A model generated the notes under the pieces. The model was not told the DNA's origin. It saw nothing but the letters and a program-made list of their open reading frames with translations, and ran no database searches. A DNA stretch of 38,715 nt, from positions 1 to 38,715 of the IMG/VR virus record IMGVR_UViG_3300033571_014378; one strand, written 5' to 3'. The position numbers and the translations under genes were made by a program. Positions 7,696 to 17,430 of the stretch are shown here, one piece after another; the first letter of the stretch is position 1; each line of letters starts with the position of its first letter. The DNA is from a virus.

Positions 7696-8955
7696 ATGCC
7701 AAGACTTTCGCTTTATCGCCCAGAAAAGGGCAACGATTACAAATTCATCGATAAAAATATCTGGGAAATGTTTCAGGTAGGCGGCACTGACGTTTTTGTA
7801 CACAAATATATAGGTCCAGGAACTCCGACCGAAGATACACCATCTACACCTGATTACGCCAATAACAGTGTAAGCAATATCCAGGATTTATTGTTTTTAG
7901 AAAACAGAGACAGAAAGTACGATCCTGATATCTATGTGTTAAGAGGTGTTTATAATATACAAGATACGGATTTCAACCTTAGTCAGTTTGGATTATTTTT
8001 ACAAAACGATACAATTTTTATAAGTTTTCATATTAATGACACTGTCGAAAAAATAGGTAGAAAGTTAATAGCAGGTGACGTTATTGAATTACCTCATCTA
8101 AAAGATCAATTCGCATTAAATGATTTTCAATTTGCTCTTAAAAGATTTTATGTGATCGAAGAAATTTCAAGGGCAGCAGAAGGATTTTCTGTAACTTGGT
8201 ATCCGCATTTATATCGAGCTAAATGTAAGCCGTTGGTTGACAGTCAAGAATTCAAAGATATATTAGACGGACTAGCAGGCGAAGGCAGCGACCAAACGCT
8301 CAGAGATATAATGAGTACCTATGAAAAAGAAATGCAGATCACTCAGGCAGTTCTTGATCAAGCAGAATCAGATTCTCCTCGCAGCGGATATGATACTAGC
8401 AAATATTATCATATCCAGAAAAATGATGAGGGTCGAACTGAATTAGTCAGCGTAGATACCACTCAGATCGATGCCTCTAGAGAAACACAGGCCACAGATG
8501 AGTACGGTAATTTAATATTCGATGAAAACGGTGATCCGATTTACGTAGGATCTACAGCATCAACATCGATACAAAGTCCTACCAGCGAAGGGTACGACAG
8601 TTACTTACTAGGCGACGGATTGCCTCCTAACGGTGCTCCATTCTCTGCAGGTGCAGGCTTTCCGGCTAATCCAGTAGAGGGTCAGTTTTGTCTCAGACTG
8701 GATTTCGTTCCTAAGCGACTGTTTAGATTTAACGGCACGAGATGGATCAAATTCGAAGATCAAGTTAGAATGACTATGAGTAATCTTGGTGCCGACGATG
8801 TACAAGAAAGCGGTGATATGTTTGAAGGGAAAGAAGCTAGATATACACAGAAAACCGGCTTTATTAATAATCAAAAAACCAATGTTATCAATGGTAAAAC
8901 AGTTAAAGAAAAACAGAGCCTTAGCAAAGCTCTAAGACCTAAGGCAGATTCATAA
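7696..8955 (+). CDS. gp14: Neck protein gp14
   Basis: 419 residues from ATG at 7696, chosen because MPRLSLYRPEKGNDYKFID matches the gp14 N-terminus and a late box lies just upstream. T4 gp14 has 256 residues; marine versions are longer. Conserved stretches include FQVGGTDVFVHKYIGP, DLLFLENRDRKYDPDIYVLRG, FNLSQFGLFLQ, GRKLIAGDVIELPHLKD and LVDSQEFKDILDG. gp14 forms part of the head-tail connector neck with gp13. The C-terminal extension carries FPANPVEGQ followed by RLFRFNGTRWIKFED (about residues 320-355), a short module also found in sheath and fibre proteins of this window. The ending KQSLSKALRPKADS is typical of marine gp14. gp15 starts within its stop codon (TAATG). Confidence 0.9.
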   Translation: MPRLSLYRPEKGNDYKFIDKNIWEMFQVGGTDVFVHKYIGPGTPTEDTPSTPDYANNSVSNIQDLLFLENRDRKYDPDIYVLRGVYNIQDTDFNLSQFGLFLQNDTIFISFHINDTVEKIGRKLIAGDVIELPHLKDQFALNDFQFALKRFYVIEEISRAAEGFSVTWYPHLYRAKCKPLVDSQEFKDILDGLAGEGSDQTLRDIMSTYEKEMQITQAVLDQAESDSPRSGYDTSKYYHIQKNDEGRTELVSVDTTQIDASRETQATDEYGNLIFDENGDPIYVGSTASTSIQSPTSEGYDSYLLGDGLPPNGAPFSAGAGFPANPVEGQFCLRLDFVPKRLFRFNGTRWIKFEDQVRMTMSNLGADDVQESGDMFEGKEARYTQKTGFINNQKTNVINGKTVKEKQSLSKALRPKADS

Positions 8956-10403
8956 TGGATTATTTTTACGACGGACAGATACGAAGATACGTAACACAGT
9001 TTATGCGTGTTTTCATAGGTTTCAAATATAAGACCGGTGGAACAGTTCCAGAAGAGAGGCATATCCCTGTGATGTATGGTGATATGACTAGACAGGTAGC
9101 AGGTATCATCAAAGATAATTCCGAAAATAAAATGTCTACTGTGCCAAAGATAGCCTGTTATATTTCCGGTCTTGAATTAGATACATCACGACTAGCAGAT
9201 CCAACTTTTATCAGCAAGGTACAAATCCGAGAAAGAGCCTATGAATTCGACCCGGCCGGAGATCCGGTATATAGCGGCGGTCAGGGCGGGGGTTATACAG
9301 TAGAAAGATTGATGCCAACTCCGTTTAAGTTATCTATGAAAGCAGATATATGGACCAGTAACACTGACCAAAAGCTGCAGATATTAGAGCAAATTCTAGT
9401 TCTTTTCAACCCTAGTTTAGAAATACAGACCACTGATAATTATCTAGATTGGACCAGTTTAAGTGTTATCTATGTTAACAATATCAATTTTAGTTCAAGA
9501 ACTATACCTCAGGGTGCTGAATCCGAAATAGATATCTGTACTCTAGAATTTGAAATGCCTGTGTGGATCACACCGCCAGCAAAGGTCAAGAGATTAGGTA
9601 TCGTACGATCGGTTATATCTAATGTATTTTCAGAAAGCGGAGATGTAATTAATCTCAGCGACCTTTCATTTAACTTAGGTAATAGGGAAGCAGATATTTC
9701 TATACGTAGAACCAACGATAACTACAGTGTATTATTGTTGAGTGCAAATAATCCTAGTCTACCTAATTTATACAATGTTTCTATTTTAGATGTAGACCAG
9801 ATAGCTAATGTACTGCAAATACCTCTTACAAATAAATTTGGAAAAGATATAAATTGGGAAGTTGTATTAGAGCAGCAAGGTAGTTATATCGCAGGATTAA
9901 GCAAGATACACTTCTTGCAGCCTAGCGGATATGAAGTTACGGGTACGTTCACTGTAAATGCCATAGACCCCAACTATCTGTCCGTGACTATCGACAGAGA
10001 TACAGTACCGTCAAATACTCTAACTGCGTTGACCGCCATTATAGATCCTTACAATTTTAATCCCAAGAAAACATTCAACGGGATATCTAACATACCTGCA
10101 GGCACTAGATATCTAATGTTAGATGCGGTGAATAGCAGCATGAACAGAGGACAATCTGGTTACGATGGCCCAGATGCTTGGAAAAATCTAGATGGATCCG
10201 ATCCCGAAATACTAGAAAATTCAATTATAGAATGGAACGGTGACGAGTGGGTCACTGTTTTTACACCGACAGAAGAAAATGAAAATAACTATGTGACTAA
10301 TCTTACCACAGGAATACAGTATAAATGGGACGGTCAGCAATGGTTAAAGAGTTTTGAAGGTGAGTATACTGCCGGATTCTGGAGATTCGACCTCGATGCA
10401 TAA
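8955..10403 (+). CDS. gp15: Tail sheath terminator / stabiliser gp15, C-terminally extended
   Basis: 482 residues (T4 gp15: 272). The N-terminus MDYFYDGQIRRYVTQFMRVF, followed by HIPVMYGDMTRQVAGIIKD, PKIACYISGLELD, PFKLSMKADIWTSNTDQKLQ and a strand ending FEMPVWITPPAK, matches the gp15 family. gp15 caps the head-proximal end of tube and sheath and joins the tail to the neck. Residues from about 220 on are an additional strand-rich extension. Near the end it carries IIEWNGDEWVTVF and YKWDGQQWLKSF, two copies of the W-NG-W motif noted in other virion genes. It overlaps the gp14 stop by one base, so the two are made together. Confidence 0.88.
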   Translation: MDYFYDGQIRRYVTQFMRVFIGFKYKTGGTVPEERHIPVMYGDMTRQVAGIIKDNSENKMSTVPKIACYISGLELDTSRLADPTFISKVQIRERAYEFDPAGDPVYSGGQGGGYTVERLMPTPFKLSMKADIWTSNTDQKLQILEQILVLFNPSLEIQTTDNYLDWTSLSVIYVNNINFSSRTIPQGAESEIDICTLEFEMPVWITPPAKVKRLGIVRSVISNVFSESGDVINLSDLSFNLGNREADISIRRTNDNYSVLLLSANNPSLPNLYNVSILDVDQIANVLQIPLTNKFGKDINWEVVLEQQGSYIAGLSKIHFLQPSGYEVTGTFTVNAIDPNYLSVTIDRDTVPSNTLTALTAIIDPYNFNPKKTFNGISNIPAGTRYLMLDAVNSSMNRGQSGYDGPDAWKNLDGSDPEILENSIIEWNGDEWVTVFTPTEENENNYVTNLTTGIQYKWDGQQWLKSFEGEYTAGFWRFDLDA

Positions 10404-10408
10404 TAAGT

Positions 10409-10807
10409 ATGGTTATGCAACAGCGAGCAGGATTATTATTTCTAGCAAAAAATACGGGTCGTATATTATTGATCAGCGAGGATTCTCGCTGGACTGTTCC
10501 TACGTTTGGTCGTAAATCGACTCTTTTAGAAGATTCCCAAGATCTAATCTCTTCCTACAGCAATGGTAGACTACTACCTATAGAACTATACCTCAGCGAA
10601 GATAGAGGTTTTGAATACGGAACATATGTGTGCTTAGTTGATCAAGAGTTTTTGACCACTGCTACACCCACGCTATGTTGGGCACAGTTAGATTATTTGC
10701 CTAAGAATTTACATAATGGTTTGAAAACCACATTAAATAATCAAATTATAAGAACTAAAATAGAAACCATATTGGAGTTAGATGATGTTGTCACTGTTAA
10801 AAAATGA
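10409..10807 (+). CDS. Nudix-fold-like protein with a degenerate Nudix box
   Basis: 132 residues (an alternative ATG lies two codons in). The opening RAGLLFLAKNTGRILLISED followed by WTVPTFGRKS looks like the first strands of a Nudix domain, where a W-x-P-x-G-G motif precedes the catalytic helix. That helix (G-x5-E-x7-REUxEExGU) is not recognisable; in its place is KSTLLEDSQDLISSY. The ending, with NGLKTTLNNQIIRTKIETIL, fits a terminal helix. Hence probably a non-hydrolytic or much altered relative. It follows gp15 by 5 nt and overlaps the next gene by 26 nt, so it belongs to the gp14-gp15 operon. Role unknown. Confidence 0.6.
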   Translation: MVMQQRAGLLFLAKNTGRILLISEDSRWTVPTFGRKSTLLEDSQDLISSYSNGRLLPIELYLSEDRGFEYGTYVCLVDQEFLTTATPTLCWAQLDYLPKNLHNGLKTTLNNQIIRTKIETILELDDVVTVKK

Positions 10808-11048
10808 GAGATTCCTATCGGAATACAAACAATGGAAAATGAAAATAGATAGTCTAGGCGAAGGAGTTCAAAAAAAAGAACTCCAGGACCTGATGAACAA
10901 ACTAATCAATGAAGTAAAAAGACTAGATACCTTTCACGAAGAATTAGTGATATCTCATAAACTACCGATGGATATGCAAGAATCTAAATTACGAATATCA
11001 GAGATCCGTAAAAAAATCCAAAAACGAATCAATGATATTCGAACATAA
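10782..11048 (+). CDS. Small coiled-coil protein, function unknown
   Basis: 88 residues, highly charged (Lys/Glu) and helical, with heptad-like spacing in KKELQDLMNKLINEVKRLD and KLRISEIRKKIQKRINDIR. There is no membrane segment. It starts inside the preceding gene (overlap 26 nt); TTGGAG lies 7 nt before the first ATG, and a second ATG follows directly. It is the last gene of the gp14 operon and meets the large fibre gene tail to tail with no gap. It may be a small structural or assembly factor, but nothing in the sequence shows which. Confidence 0.75.
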   Translation: MMLSLLKNERFLSEYKQWKMKIDSLGEGVQKKELQDLMNKLINEVKRLDTFHEELVISHKLPMDMQESKLRISEIRKKIQKRINDIRT

Positions 11049-14000
11049 TTAGGCCTGCGCTTCACCCCAACGAAGAATTAAATTAGTAGGTGTTGCTGTC
11101 CCAGATACTTTAAAAATATTAATGGCTAGTACATCTGGTCCATTGGGGAAGGTGCCGCGTCCTCCGATCGCTGTGGTTCCCAATTCTTTCAAAGCCGACA
11201 AGTCAAGAGTTGCGGTTTCTCCAGGGTTACATATGAAAGAAAATACCTGTTCTCCGGGCAATGCGTACTCAGCACCGAATGCAAATGTTATGGTTGCTGC
11301 TGCTGCAATCGATGTCGATGATGTTTGTGTGAAAGTAACCCTATAAACCGTAGTCGCCCCTAGTGTTCTTGTAGTGACACCACTAACGGTAGTACCAGCT
11401 GGGAACTGAGTAACGCTCGGATCCAATCTTGTTCCGATAGTTGCTCCCGAAGCTGGGAATGTGGCAGAGGTAAAGAAAAGATAGTTCGTTCCACTGTAAC
11501 TAGAAGCAGTTTGACTTGCTGTTACATTAGTACTGATATTCGAACCTCCAGTAGATGTACTGCTTGCACTTCCAGCTGTCCTGATCCTAGTATATGCCGT
11601 TCCTGACAATGTTACATAGCTAGTGGCTATTTCTTCAACTCTTGTGCTAGAAAGGTTAGCTGAACTGACAGTGTCCCCTACTGCGATACCACTGCTGGCC
11701 GCGACTGTGTTAGTAATCAGAAAATCTCTCTGACCGCTTCTAAATGCACTATTGTAGTTGCTGGAAATTTGATTCGTCACAGTGACTGATCCATTACCGA
11801 ACACGTTTATAGTATGATTCCTACTCATGTAAATGATATAATAGGTTGAATCCCAGAGCTGTATCTGGTTAATCGTAGTACCGGCTGGAATACTAGCACC
11901 AGTTATCCCGTCACCGACTAAGGGTTTAGTGGCGAATCCGTTGTAATCTGCAATAGTTATAAAGAAATAATTAGTGCCACTAAATGCAGAATTTCCGCTG
12001 AAAACGGCTCTAGTAGTCATTGAAAATGTAACTAAGGCCACTCCTTGAGCCGATACCGTGGTAGTTACAGCGCCGGCAACTGCGGCTGTGGTAGTTGTTC
12101 CAGAAGCACCCCAGCTCACCGAACCTCCCAGTGCGATCTGAGCAAAACTAGGCTGACCACCTGCTGCCGCAGAGTTCAAACCGTTCCAAGTTATGTTTGC
12201 TGGATTTAGAGGATAGTTGGTCGGATTTAAGATTCCTTCAACAACGACCGCTCCGCCCCCCGCGACTGTATCAGAAGTCACTGACAGAGCATTTAACAAC
12301 AACTGAGCTCTGTTTAACAATTCTCTTTCTCCTAGATCTCCTACAACGGCATTAGAAACGCTCGGTGCTAATCTGATCAAAAATGCTGTTCTTTTGGTAG
12401 TGCTGGCACTGACCCCAGTGGCCGCATAGTTAAAAATGTAACCTCGATCTTCGTCAAAATTTCCATCTATCAAATAAGCACTACCCCAGTGACTGATAAT
12501 CGGGCTTGTAGTACAAGACACTAATACCACTCCTTGTTTTTGATTATGACTAGCGGCTGCTCCTGCGGTATAGGTCCTAGTTGCGCCTGCAGCGAAGTTG
12601 CTCAATGACGCAGATCTTGTGCAGCCTGTGAGTTGATTGGTAGTAGTGTTACGACCAGAATAAGCTATTAATTCGTTATCTACATAAACTGTTCCGCTGA
12701 TTGGAAAATCGGAAACATCGTCTAATGTAATAGAAGTTTGAGAATTATTTATACTATTTGTCAATCTGCTTCTAGCACCTTCGTTGGATACTTCGTATCT
12801 AACCGGAGCATTACCAGTACGCATATATGCTTCTGTATTTAGATTGTTACCTTTCAATCTGTGACAGAAGACGTAATCACCGTTAGGACCTCTAAACATC
12901 CAATCAATAAAACCTGCACCGTACCAGCTAAATTGAATACCGATCATCTGCATCTTGGTTACATCAATATTATAACCAGACGGTCCAGTACCGTCACACT
13001 TGTCTAGATTCCATTCATCTTGAGGAATTATGATATCTTGTATTTTGCAAACCTTAACTCCGGTAACATTATTCACACCTCTAAAATCCGGAGTCACAGT
13101 CATCACTGTATTAGAAGTTATGTTAGCAACTACGTGAGTCATTCCTCGAATAACGATTCTATCGCCCTCTTGCAATTGGTCTAAAAATCTAGTATTTGTT
13201 CCGGTGACCGTGTTACTATCAGCATTAACAGCGATAGTTCCCGCAATTTGAAAAGTAGAACTTCTTCTCCCTACGGCTAATTTTTGACCGTCATATTGGA
13301 AGAAAATACCGTTTTGATCATCGAATGGTCCTGATCTAACCGTAGCACCGTGCCAATATAGAAGAGCCATTTGACATTGACTACCTATACTACCTGTAGT
13401 ATCACCTAGTGCTGTTGTGGCCACTACTCTAAATGTTCTTTCATCTGATATTTCGCTGACTAAGTATTCTCCGTCATACCCCGTAGTCTGCACACCGCTT
13501 AATCTAATTGTTGCACCGGCCTGTAATCCGTGATCAACGTCGTCAGTTGTTATTGTTATTATTGATCCAGATGCAGTTCCAGAAGCTGTTACACTTCTCA
13601 CATCAAAACTAGGGGCAAACAAGGCACCGGTATTATACATGGCACCTTTACCAGACTGATAACGGATATATTTTTTACTTTGACGTATAGCTTGACCTCC
13701 GTGCTGCGGACCACCTGTACCTAGCTGAACACCGCCGTCAAACGGTCTGTGTGTAAAAAATGTATCAGGTCTTACATAAACTATTCCTTGTAACAGAGCA
13801 GTAGTATCGATAGTTCCGGACGATCTTGCGGTATATCTGATTACATTAGAACTAACAACCTCTTCAACAGAAAACGGACCAGAAGCCAACGCATGATTCG
13901 TTCCAGTTGAGCTTATAGCTACGTTTAGACCCATACCTGGAACAAATCCGTGATTAGACGGGAATGTTACCTGCACAGTTCCAATAGACGAGTATGAGAT

Positions 14001-16280
14001 AGTTGAAGATGCTGCTACAACGCCGGTGGTATTTTCTGACAAAGTTATTGTTGCGTATACCGGAATTTGGTCTCCGCGTACCGCTGTACCTGATGTAATA
14101 GATGCTGCTGTAGGATATCCGCCCGGTGCAGATACTGTGTCTATACGTAATAGAACATCGTTAGCCGGGGTCGCGCCTTCTAAACTTGTTCCCGGAATTT
14201 TAAATCTGTTACCTACATAATACTTGGTTCCTGCACTTCCGGGGAAAGCTGTGAGGCTGTAAAGTCCTCCTGCTCTAGTGATGAACCAATTTCCGCCACC
14301 AGATCCTCTCGAAATGGTTCCAAACCCTTCTATATCGCTGAATGTGCCAGATCCCGTTCCTGTGCCTTCTGCTATACTAACTCCGGTGACCGCGCCGCCT
14401 GAAACAGAATCGATATTCAAATATAAATCATTTGCCGGAGTCGCACCGCCTAAAAAATCTCCGGTTATTACCGCAGTATCTCCTACTACCCAACCACTGC
14501 CACCACCGCTCGAACCGATGCCGGTCACACTATAAACTCCGGCAGTTACGCTGATATTAAAATATGCATCTAAACCGGAACTGTTCACTCCCGTAGCAGA
14601 TCCGTTGTATATGCTTTGATCTCCGGTATGTCCTACGGTAACTGCCGAATTCAAGCTTAATGTCAACCCGCCTATCGAACTTATCTCGACTAAGACATTA
14701 GGTGATGCTTCGTTGCCTACCGCCATACCTGCCTGTAATCCAGAAACATCTGTTAAATCGATACTGGTAGCTCCTGGACCGTAGGTTGCTCTAACATATC
14801 TGTAGTCTACTATACCGTCAGAATTCGATGGTCCGAAAACACCTGATACTTGTGTTCCAGACGCGATTCCTGTGCCAGAAAGTGGAGCCCCGATAGGAGG
14901 GGCTAGTCCTACAAATGTTAGTGTATTTTGACCGCTCGATGTACGTAGAGCTGTTGTGAACGAACCACTGCTTCCGTTACTGTACACTGAAAATATAGGC
15001 TGACCTACACTTGCACCTGTATAGAATGCTGCTTGCCTTAATTGTGTCGCAGAAGTTGCTAGTATCTGTCCATTCGATGTTCCTACTTTTGCTTTTGCAT
15101 AAAATGTAAATGTAGTTCCACTAGGTACAGTATAGATAATAAAAGTTCCTTCTGCTCTAGCAAATCCTGTTATACTCGATGCTAATGCCTTTATACTGAT
15201 TGCTTGGCCAACCACTAGTCCGTGAGCACTTACTGTAGTGACTGTGATAAGACTACCGCCAACACCTCCTGTACCAGAAGAAGCATCTGTGACTATCGAC
15301 GATACAGGAATATCTGTGGCTGAAACTTCATAGGTCGCAGGATATCCTCGCTGAGTACCGATAGCCTGCCATTTAGTTGGCTGTAATCCGTATTCGAAGT
15401 CAGCGTCAAGCATGGCCTGAGGTTGTGCCACACGCATACGTTCAATGGCGTCTGTACCAAAATCATATGGGCGTACACGTATTTCTGTATTTTCTAAGAA
15501 AATTTGTATGCTATCGCTGGCTGACATCGACGAAGTGTCGAATTTGAATCTAACTATTGTAGTACCGTTGTTTACCTGTAAGGCATTAGGATATGCTGTG
15601 CTGTTTCCTTCATTGAATTCTACTGTACCGCCTTTGGTAGGCTCAGCGAAATTATAAATCACTATATTATCAGTGACATTAGAAATCAATAAAATATCTT
15701 CTAGCTCTACTTTTCCGAGAATTTCTATCCTACCTAATTGTATGTCTTCGACAGGCAGACTGGAAAGACCATTTTCTATCACATCTTTGATATTGGTCAA
15801 TAGTGTTTGGACTCGAGCATATGAACCTTGTTCCGCAGTTTTCGTTCCGTCTATAACTTGAAGTTCTATAGCCTGTTCCGGGCTTGGATCAGTAGTATTA
15901 GTAAGGATATAGGTATTGATCAAGTCTCTGGCAAATTCATAGCCTTCATATTCGGGTATCCTGTTTCCATCAATTTGGGCTACTGAACCGTTCCAATAAC
16001 GACTGGCAACATATCTTATATTTTCATTGCCGCCATACCGTAGATCATGTAATAAAGCATCGATAACATATCCGCTGTCTCTTTCGCACTTTGCCGTATT
16101 AAAAGTGTATCCAACATAAGAGGAATCACCTGCTGTGACTAAATTTTCTATGAAACCTATGATTTCTTTGATAATAAATTGTCTATTTTGACTTATTAAA
16201 CTATAAGCGTTTGGTAAAATATTTTCATCTATGCTTGCACCAGGGGTAAAAACATAATTTTTAACTAATTTCTTTGCCAT
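11049..16280 (-). CDS. Very large tail fibre / virion structural protein
   Basis: 1743 residues. The N-terminus MAKKLVKNYVFTPGASIDEN leads into a module with CERDSGYVIDALLHDLRYGGN (about residue 66), which recurs four times in the 2498-residue protein of this window. Residues ~210-310 form a strand-rich domain (IVIYNFAEPTKGGTVEFNEG). The rest is mostly Ser/Thr/Gly-rich beta repeats with short phrases such as TVSAHGLVVGQAISI, HGLQAGATIRLSG and SNHGFVPGMGLNV, a recurring 'HG-xx-G' unit. Around residues 1030-1110 come VGRRSSTFQIAG and WNLDKCDGTGPSGYN, common in large marine myovirus virion proteins. It starts 10 nt after the preceding fibre gene with an AAGGA site and is probably expressed with it. 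Its exact place in the particle cannot be told from sequence. Confidence 0.8.
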   Translation of the reverse strand: MAKKLVKNYVFTPGASIDENILPNAYSLISQNRQFIIKEIIGFIENLVTAGDSSYVGYTFNTAKCERDSGYVIDALLHDLRYGGNENIRYVASRYWNGSVAQIDGNRIPEYEGYEFARDLINTYILTNTTDPSPEQAIELQVIDGTKTAEQGSYARVQTLLTNIKDVIENGLSSLPVEDIQLGRIEILGKVELEDILLISNVTDNIVIYNFAEPTKGGTVEFNEGNSTAYPNALQVNNGTTIVRFKFDTSSMSASDSIQIFLENTEIRVRPYDFGTDAIERMRVAQPQAMLDADFEYGLQPTKWQAIGTQRGYPATYEVSATDIPVSSIVTDASSGTGGVGGSLITVTTVSAHGLVVGQAISIKALASSITGFARAEGTFIIYTVPSGTTFTFYAKAKVGTSNGQILATSATQLRQAAFYTGASVGQPIFSVYSNGSSGSFTTALRTSSGQNTLTFVGLAPPIGAPLSGTGIASGTQVSGVFGPSNSDGIVDYRYVRATYGPGATSIDLTDVSGLQAGMAVGNEASPNVLVEISSIGGLTLSLNSAVTVGHTGDQSIYNGSATGVNSSGLDAYFNISVTAGVYSVTGIGSSGGGSGWVVGDTAVITGDFLGGATPANDLYLNIDSVSGGAVTGVSIAEGTGTGSGTFSDIEGFGTISRGSGGGNWFITRAGGLYSLTAFPGSAGTKYYVGNRFKIPGTSLEGATPANDVLLRIDTVSAPGGYPTAASITSGTAVRGDQIPVYATITLSENTTGVVAASSTISYSSIGTVQVTFPSNHGFVPGMGLNVAISSTGTNHALASGPFSVEEVVSSNVIRYTARSSGTIDTTALLQGIVYVRPDTFFTHRPFDGGVQLGTGGPQHGGQAIRQSKKYIRYQSGKGAMYNTGALFAPSFDVRSVTASGTASGSIITITTDDVDHGLQAGATIRLSGVQTTGYDGEYLVSEISDERTFRVVATTALGDTTGSIGSQCQMALLYWHGATVRSGPFDDQNGIFFQYDGQKLAVGRRSSTFQIAGTIAVNADSNTVTGTNTRFLDQLQEGDRIVIRGMTHVVANITSNTVMTVTPDFRGVNNVTGVKVCKIQDIIIPQDEWNLDKCDGTGPSGYNIDVTKMQMIGIQFSWYGAGFIDWMFRGPNGDYVFCHRLKGNNLNTEAYMRTGNAPVRYEVSNEGARSRLTNSINNSQTSITLDDVSDFPISGTVYVDNELIAYSGRNTTTNQLTGCTRSASLSNFAAGATRTYTAGAAASHNQKQGVVLVSCTTSPIISHWGSAYLIDGNFDEDRGYIFNYAATGVSASTTKRTAFLIRLAPSVSNAVVGDLGERELLNRAQLLLNALSVTSDTVAGGGAVVVEGILNPTNYPLNPANITWNGLNSAAAGGQPSFAQIALGGSVSWGASGTTTTAAVAGAVTTTVSAQGVALVTFSMTTRAVFSGNSAFSGTNYFFITIADYNGFATKPLVGDGITGASIPAGTTINQIQLWDSTYYIIYMSRNHTINVFGNGSVTVTNQISSNYNSAFRSGQRDFLITNTVAASSGIAVGDTVSSANLSSTRVEEIATSYVTLSGTAYTRIRTAGSASSTSTGGSNISTNVTASQTASSYSGTNYLFFTSATFPASGATIGTRLDPSVTQFPAGTTVSGVTTRTLGATTVYRVTFTQTSSTSIAAAATITFAFGAEYALPGEQVFSFICNPGETATLDLSALKELGTTAIGGRGTFPNGPDVLAINIFKVSGTATPTNLILRWGEAQA

Positions 16281-16290
16281 TTATTTTTCC

Positions 16291-17406
16291 TTATATTCCG
16301 AACGCCATCGAGAAAGCTAGGATATTTGAATCTACATACGATTTCGTAACAGCGTGAGTGGCTAATGTAGGTGCTGTGGTTATATTTACATTGCTTCCTA
16401 CATAAATTTGACCGCCAATGCCGAGACCTCCAGTAATAACAACTGCTCCTGTGGTTGTAGACGATGATGCTGTTGATGCTGTAAATTTATTTGTTGCTCC
16501 TGCAACGTTTAATTGTCCCTGTATTCCTACTCCTCCGGTTACCTTAACTGCACCGGTAGTTGATGATGTGCTGGCTGTACTGTTGCTAAATGTTGCTATA
16601 CCTGAACCGATTAATGTTGGAACATTTAATGTTGTTGTACCGAGATTGAAGGTAAAATTAGCGTTTCCTCCAAAACTTCCGCTGTCATTATATTGTACTT
16701 GGGTATTAGACCCGCCGGGGGGTGTACTTCCGCCTTCTCCGCCGCCGGCAGCCGTAGCCCAAGATAAAACTCCGGCACCGTTCGTTCTTAAAAATTGTCC
16801 TACATCGCCGTCAGTGTCCGGTAAAGTCCAAATAATATTTGAAGACACATTTGTTGCAGCCTTGAAACCTACATAATTAGTATTATCGGAATCGGAAAAA
16901 CGAAGTTCTCCCCTGGTTCCAATCCTTAAAAATTCATCTTCAATAACAACGTGTCCGCCTATATATAAGTCGTCAGTAATACCTACACCTCCCGTTACTC
17001 GAAGAGCACCGGTACTTGAATTTGAACTGGCAGTTGCGTTTGAAACAAAAATAGGATTTGTTACAGTTCCCCCACTAAATCCACCGAACTGTGTGGGTTC
17101 CCATCGACTATTCGCACTCGACCAATTTAACACATCTCCGTTAGCGGGCGTTCCAGTGACTACATCTCCTAGATCATCTAAATTATGATTAGATATATTG
17201 CTTACTGTTCCGTTAACAGTCCCGTTTATTATTCCAGAAACCGCGAGATTGCCTCCTATCGAAGCATTTCCAGATGTAGATAAACTAGTGAAAGATGGCG
17301 ATGTTATCGGTTGTATTTCCCAAACCGTCCCGGACCAAAACCAGGTGGTTGATCCTTCTGTAAAGGTTTGATTTACTGTTGGGCTGTTAGGAAAATTAAT
17401 CGCCAT
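16291..17406 (-). CDS. Tail fibre protein with triple 'TGAxxVTGGVGI' repeats
   Basis: 371 residues. It opens MAINFPNSPTVNQTFTEGST followed by WFWSGTVWEIQP, the short W-module that starts many phage fibre proteins. Three copies of a beta unit follow: SSTGALRVTGGVGI (about residue 130), STTGAVKVTGGVGI (~290) and STTTGAVVITGGLGI (~325). Between them are LRFSDSDNTNYVGFKA, IIWTLPDTDGDVG and LRTNGAGVLSW, a block shared with the fibre gene at 27373-28266. Such repeats form trimeric beta-rich shafts. It lies 24 nt after the 666-residue fibre gene; a TATAAATG sequence at 17416-17423 might act as a weak late box. No tail-fibre chaperone is fused. Confidence 0.8.
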   Translation of the reverse strand: MAINFPNSPTVNQTFTEGSTTWFWSGTVWEIQPITSPSFTSLSTSGNASIGGNLAVSGIINGTVNGTVSNISNHNLDDLGDVVTGTPANGDVLNWSSANSRWEPTQFGGFSGGTVTNPIFVSNATASSNSSTGALRVTGGVGITDDLYIGGHVVIEDEFLRIGTRGELRFSDSDNTNYVGFKAATNVSSNIIWTLPDTDGDVGQFLRTNGAGVLSWATAAGGGEGGSTPPGGSNTQVQYNDSGSFGGNANFTFNLGTTTLNVPTLIGSGIATFSNSTASTSSTTGAVKVTGGVGIQGQLNVAGATNKFTASTASSSTTTGAVVITGGLGIGGQIYVGSNVNITTAPTLATHAVTKSYVDSNILAFSMAFGI

Positions 17407-17430
17407 TTTTTAATCCATTTATATATTTAA

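Noticed and set aside
7663-7803. Upstream extension of the gp13-like frame to 7803
   Set aside because: It would overlap gp14 by over 100 bp. The family-like N-terminus and the late box both place the start at 7662.
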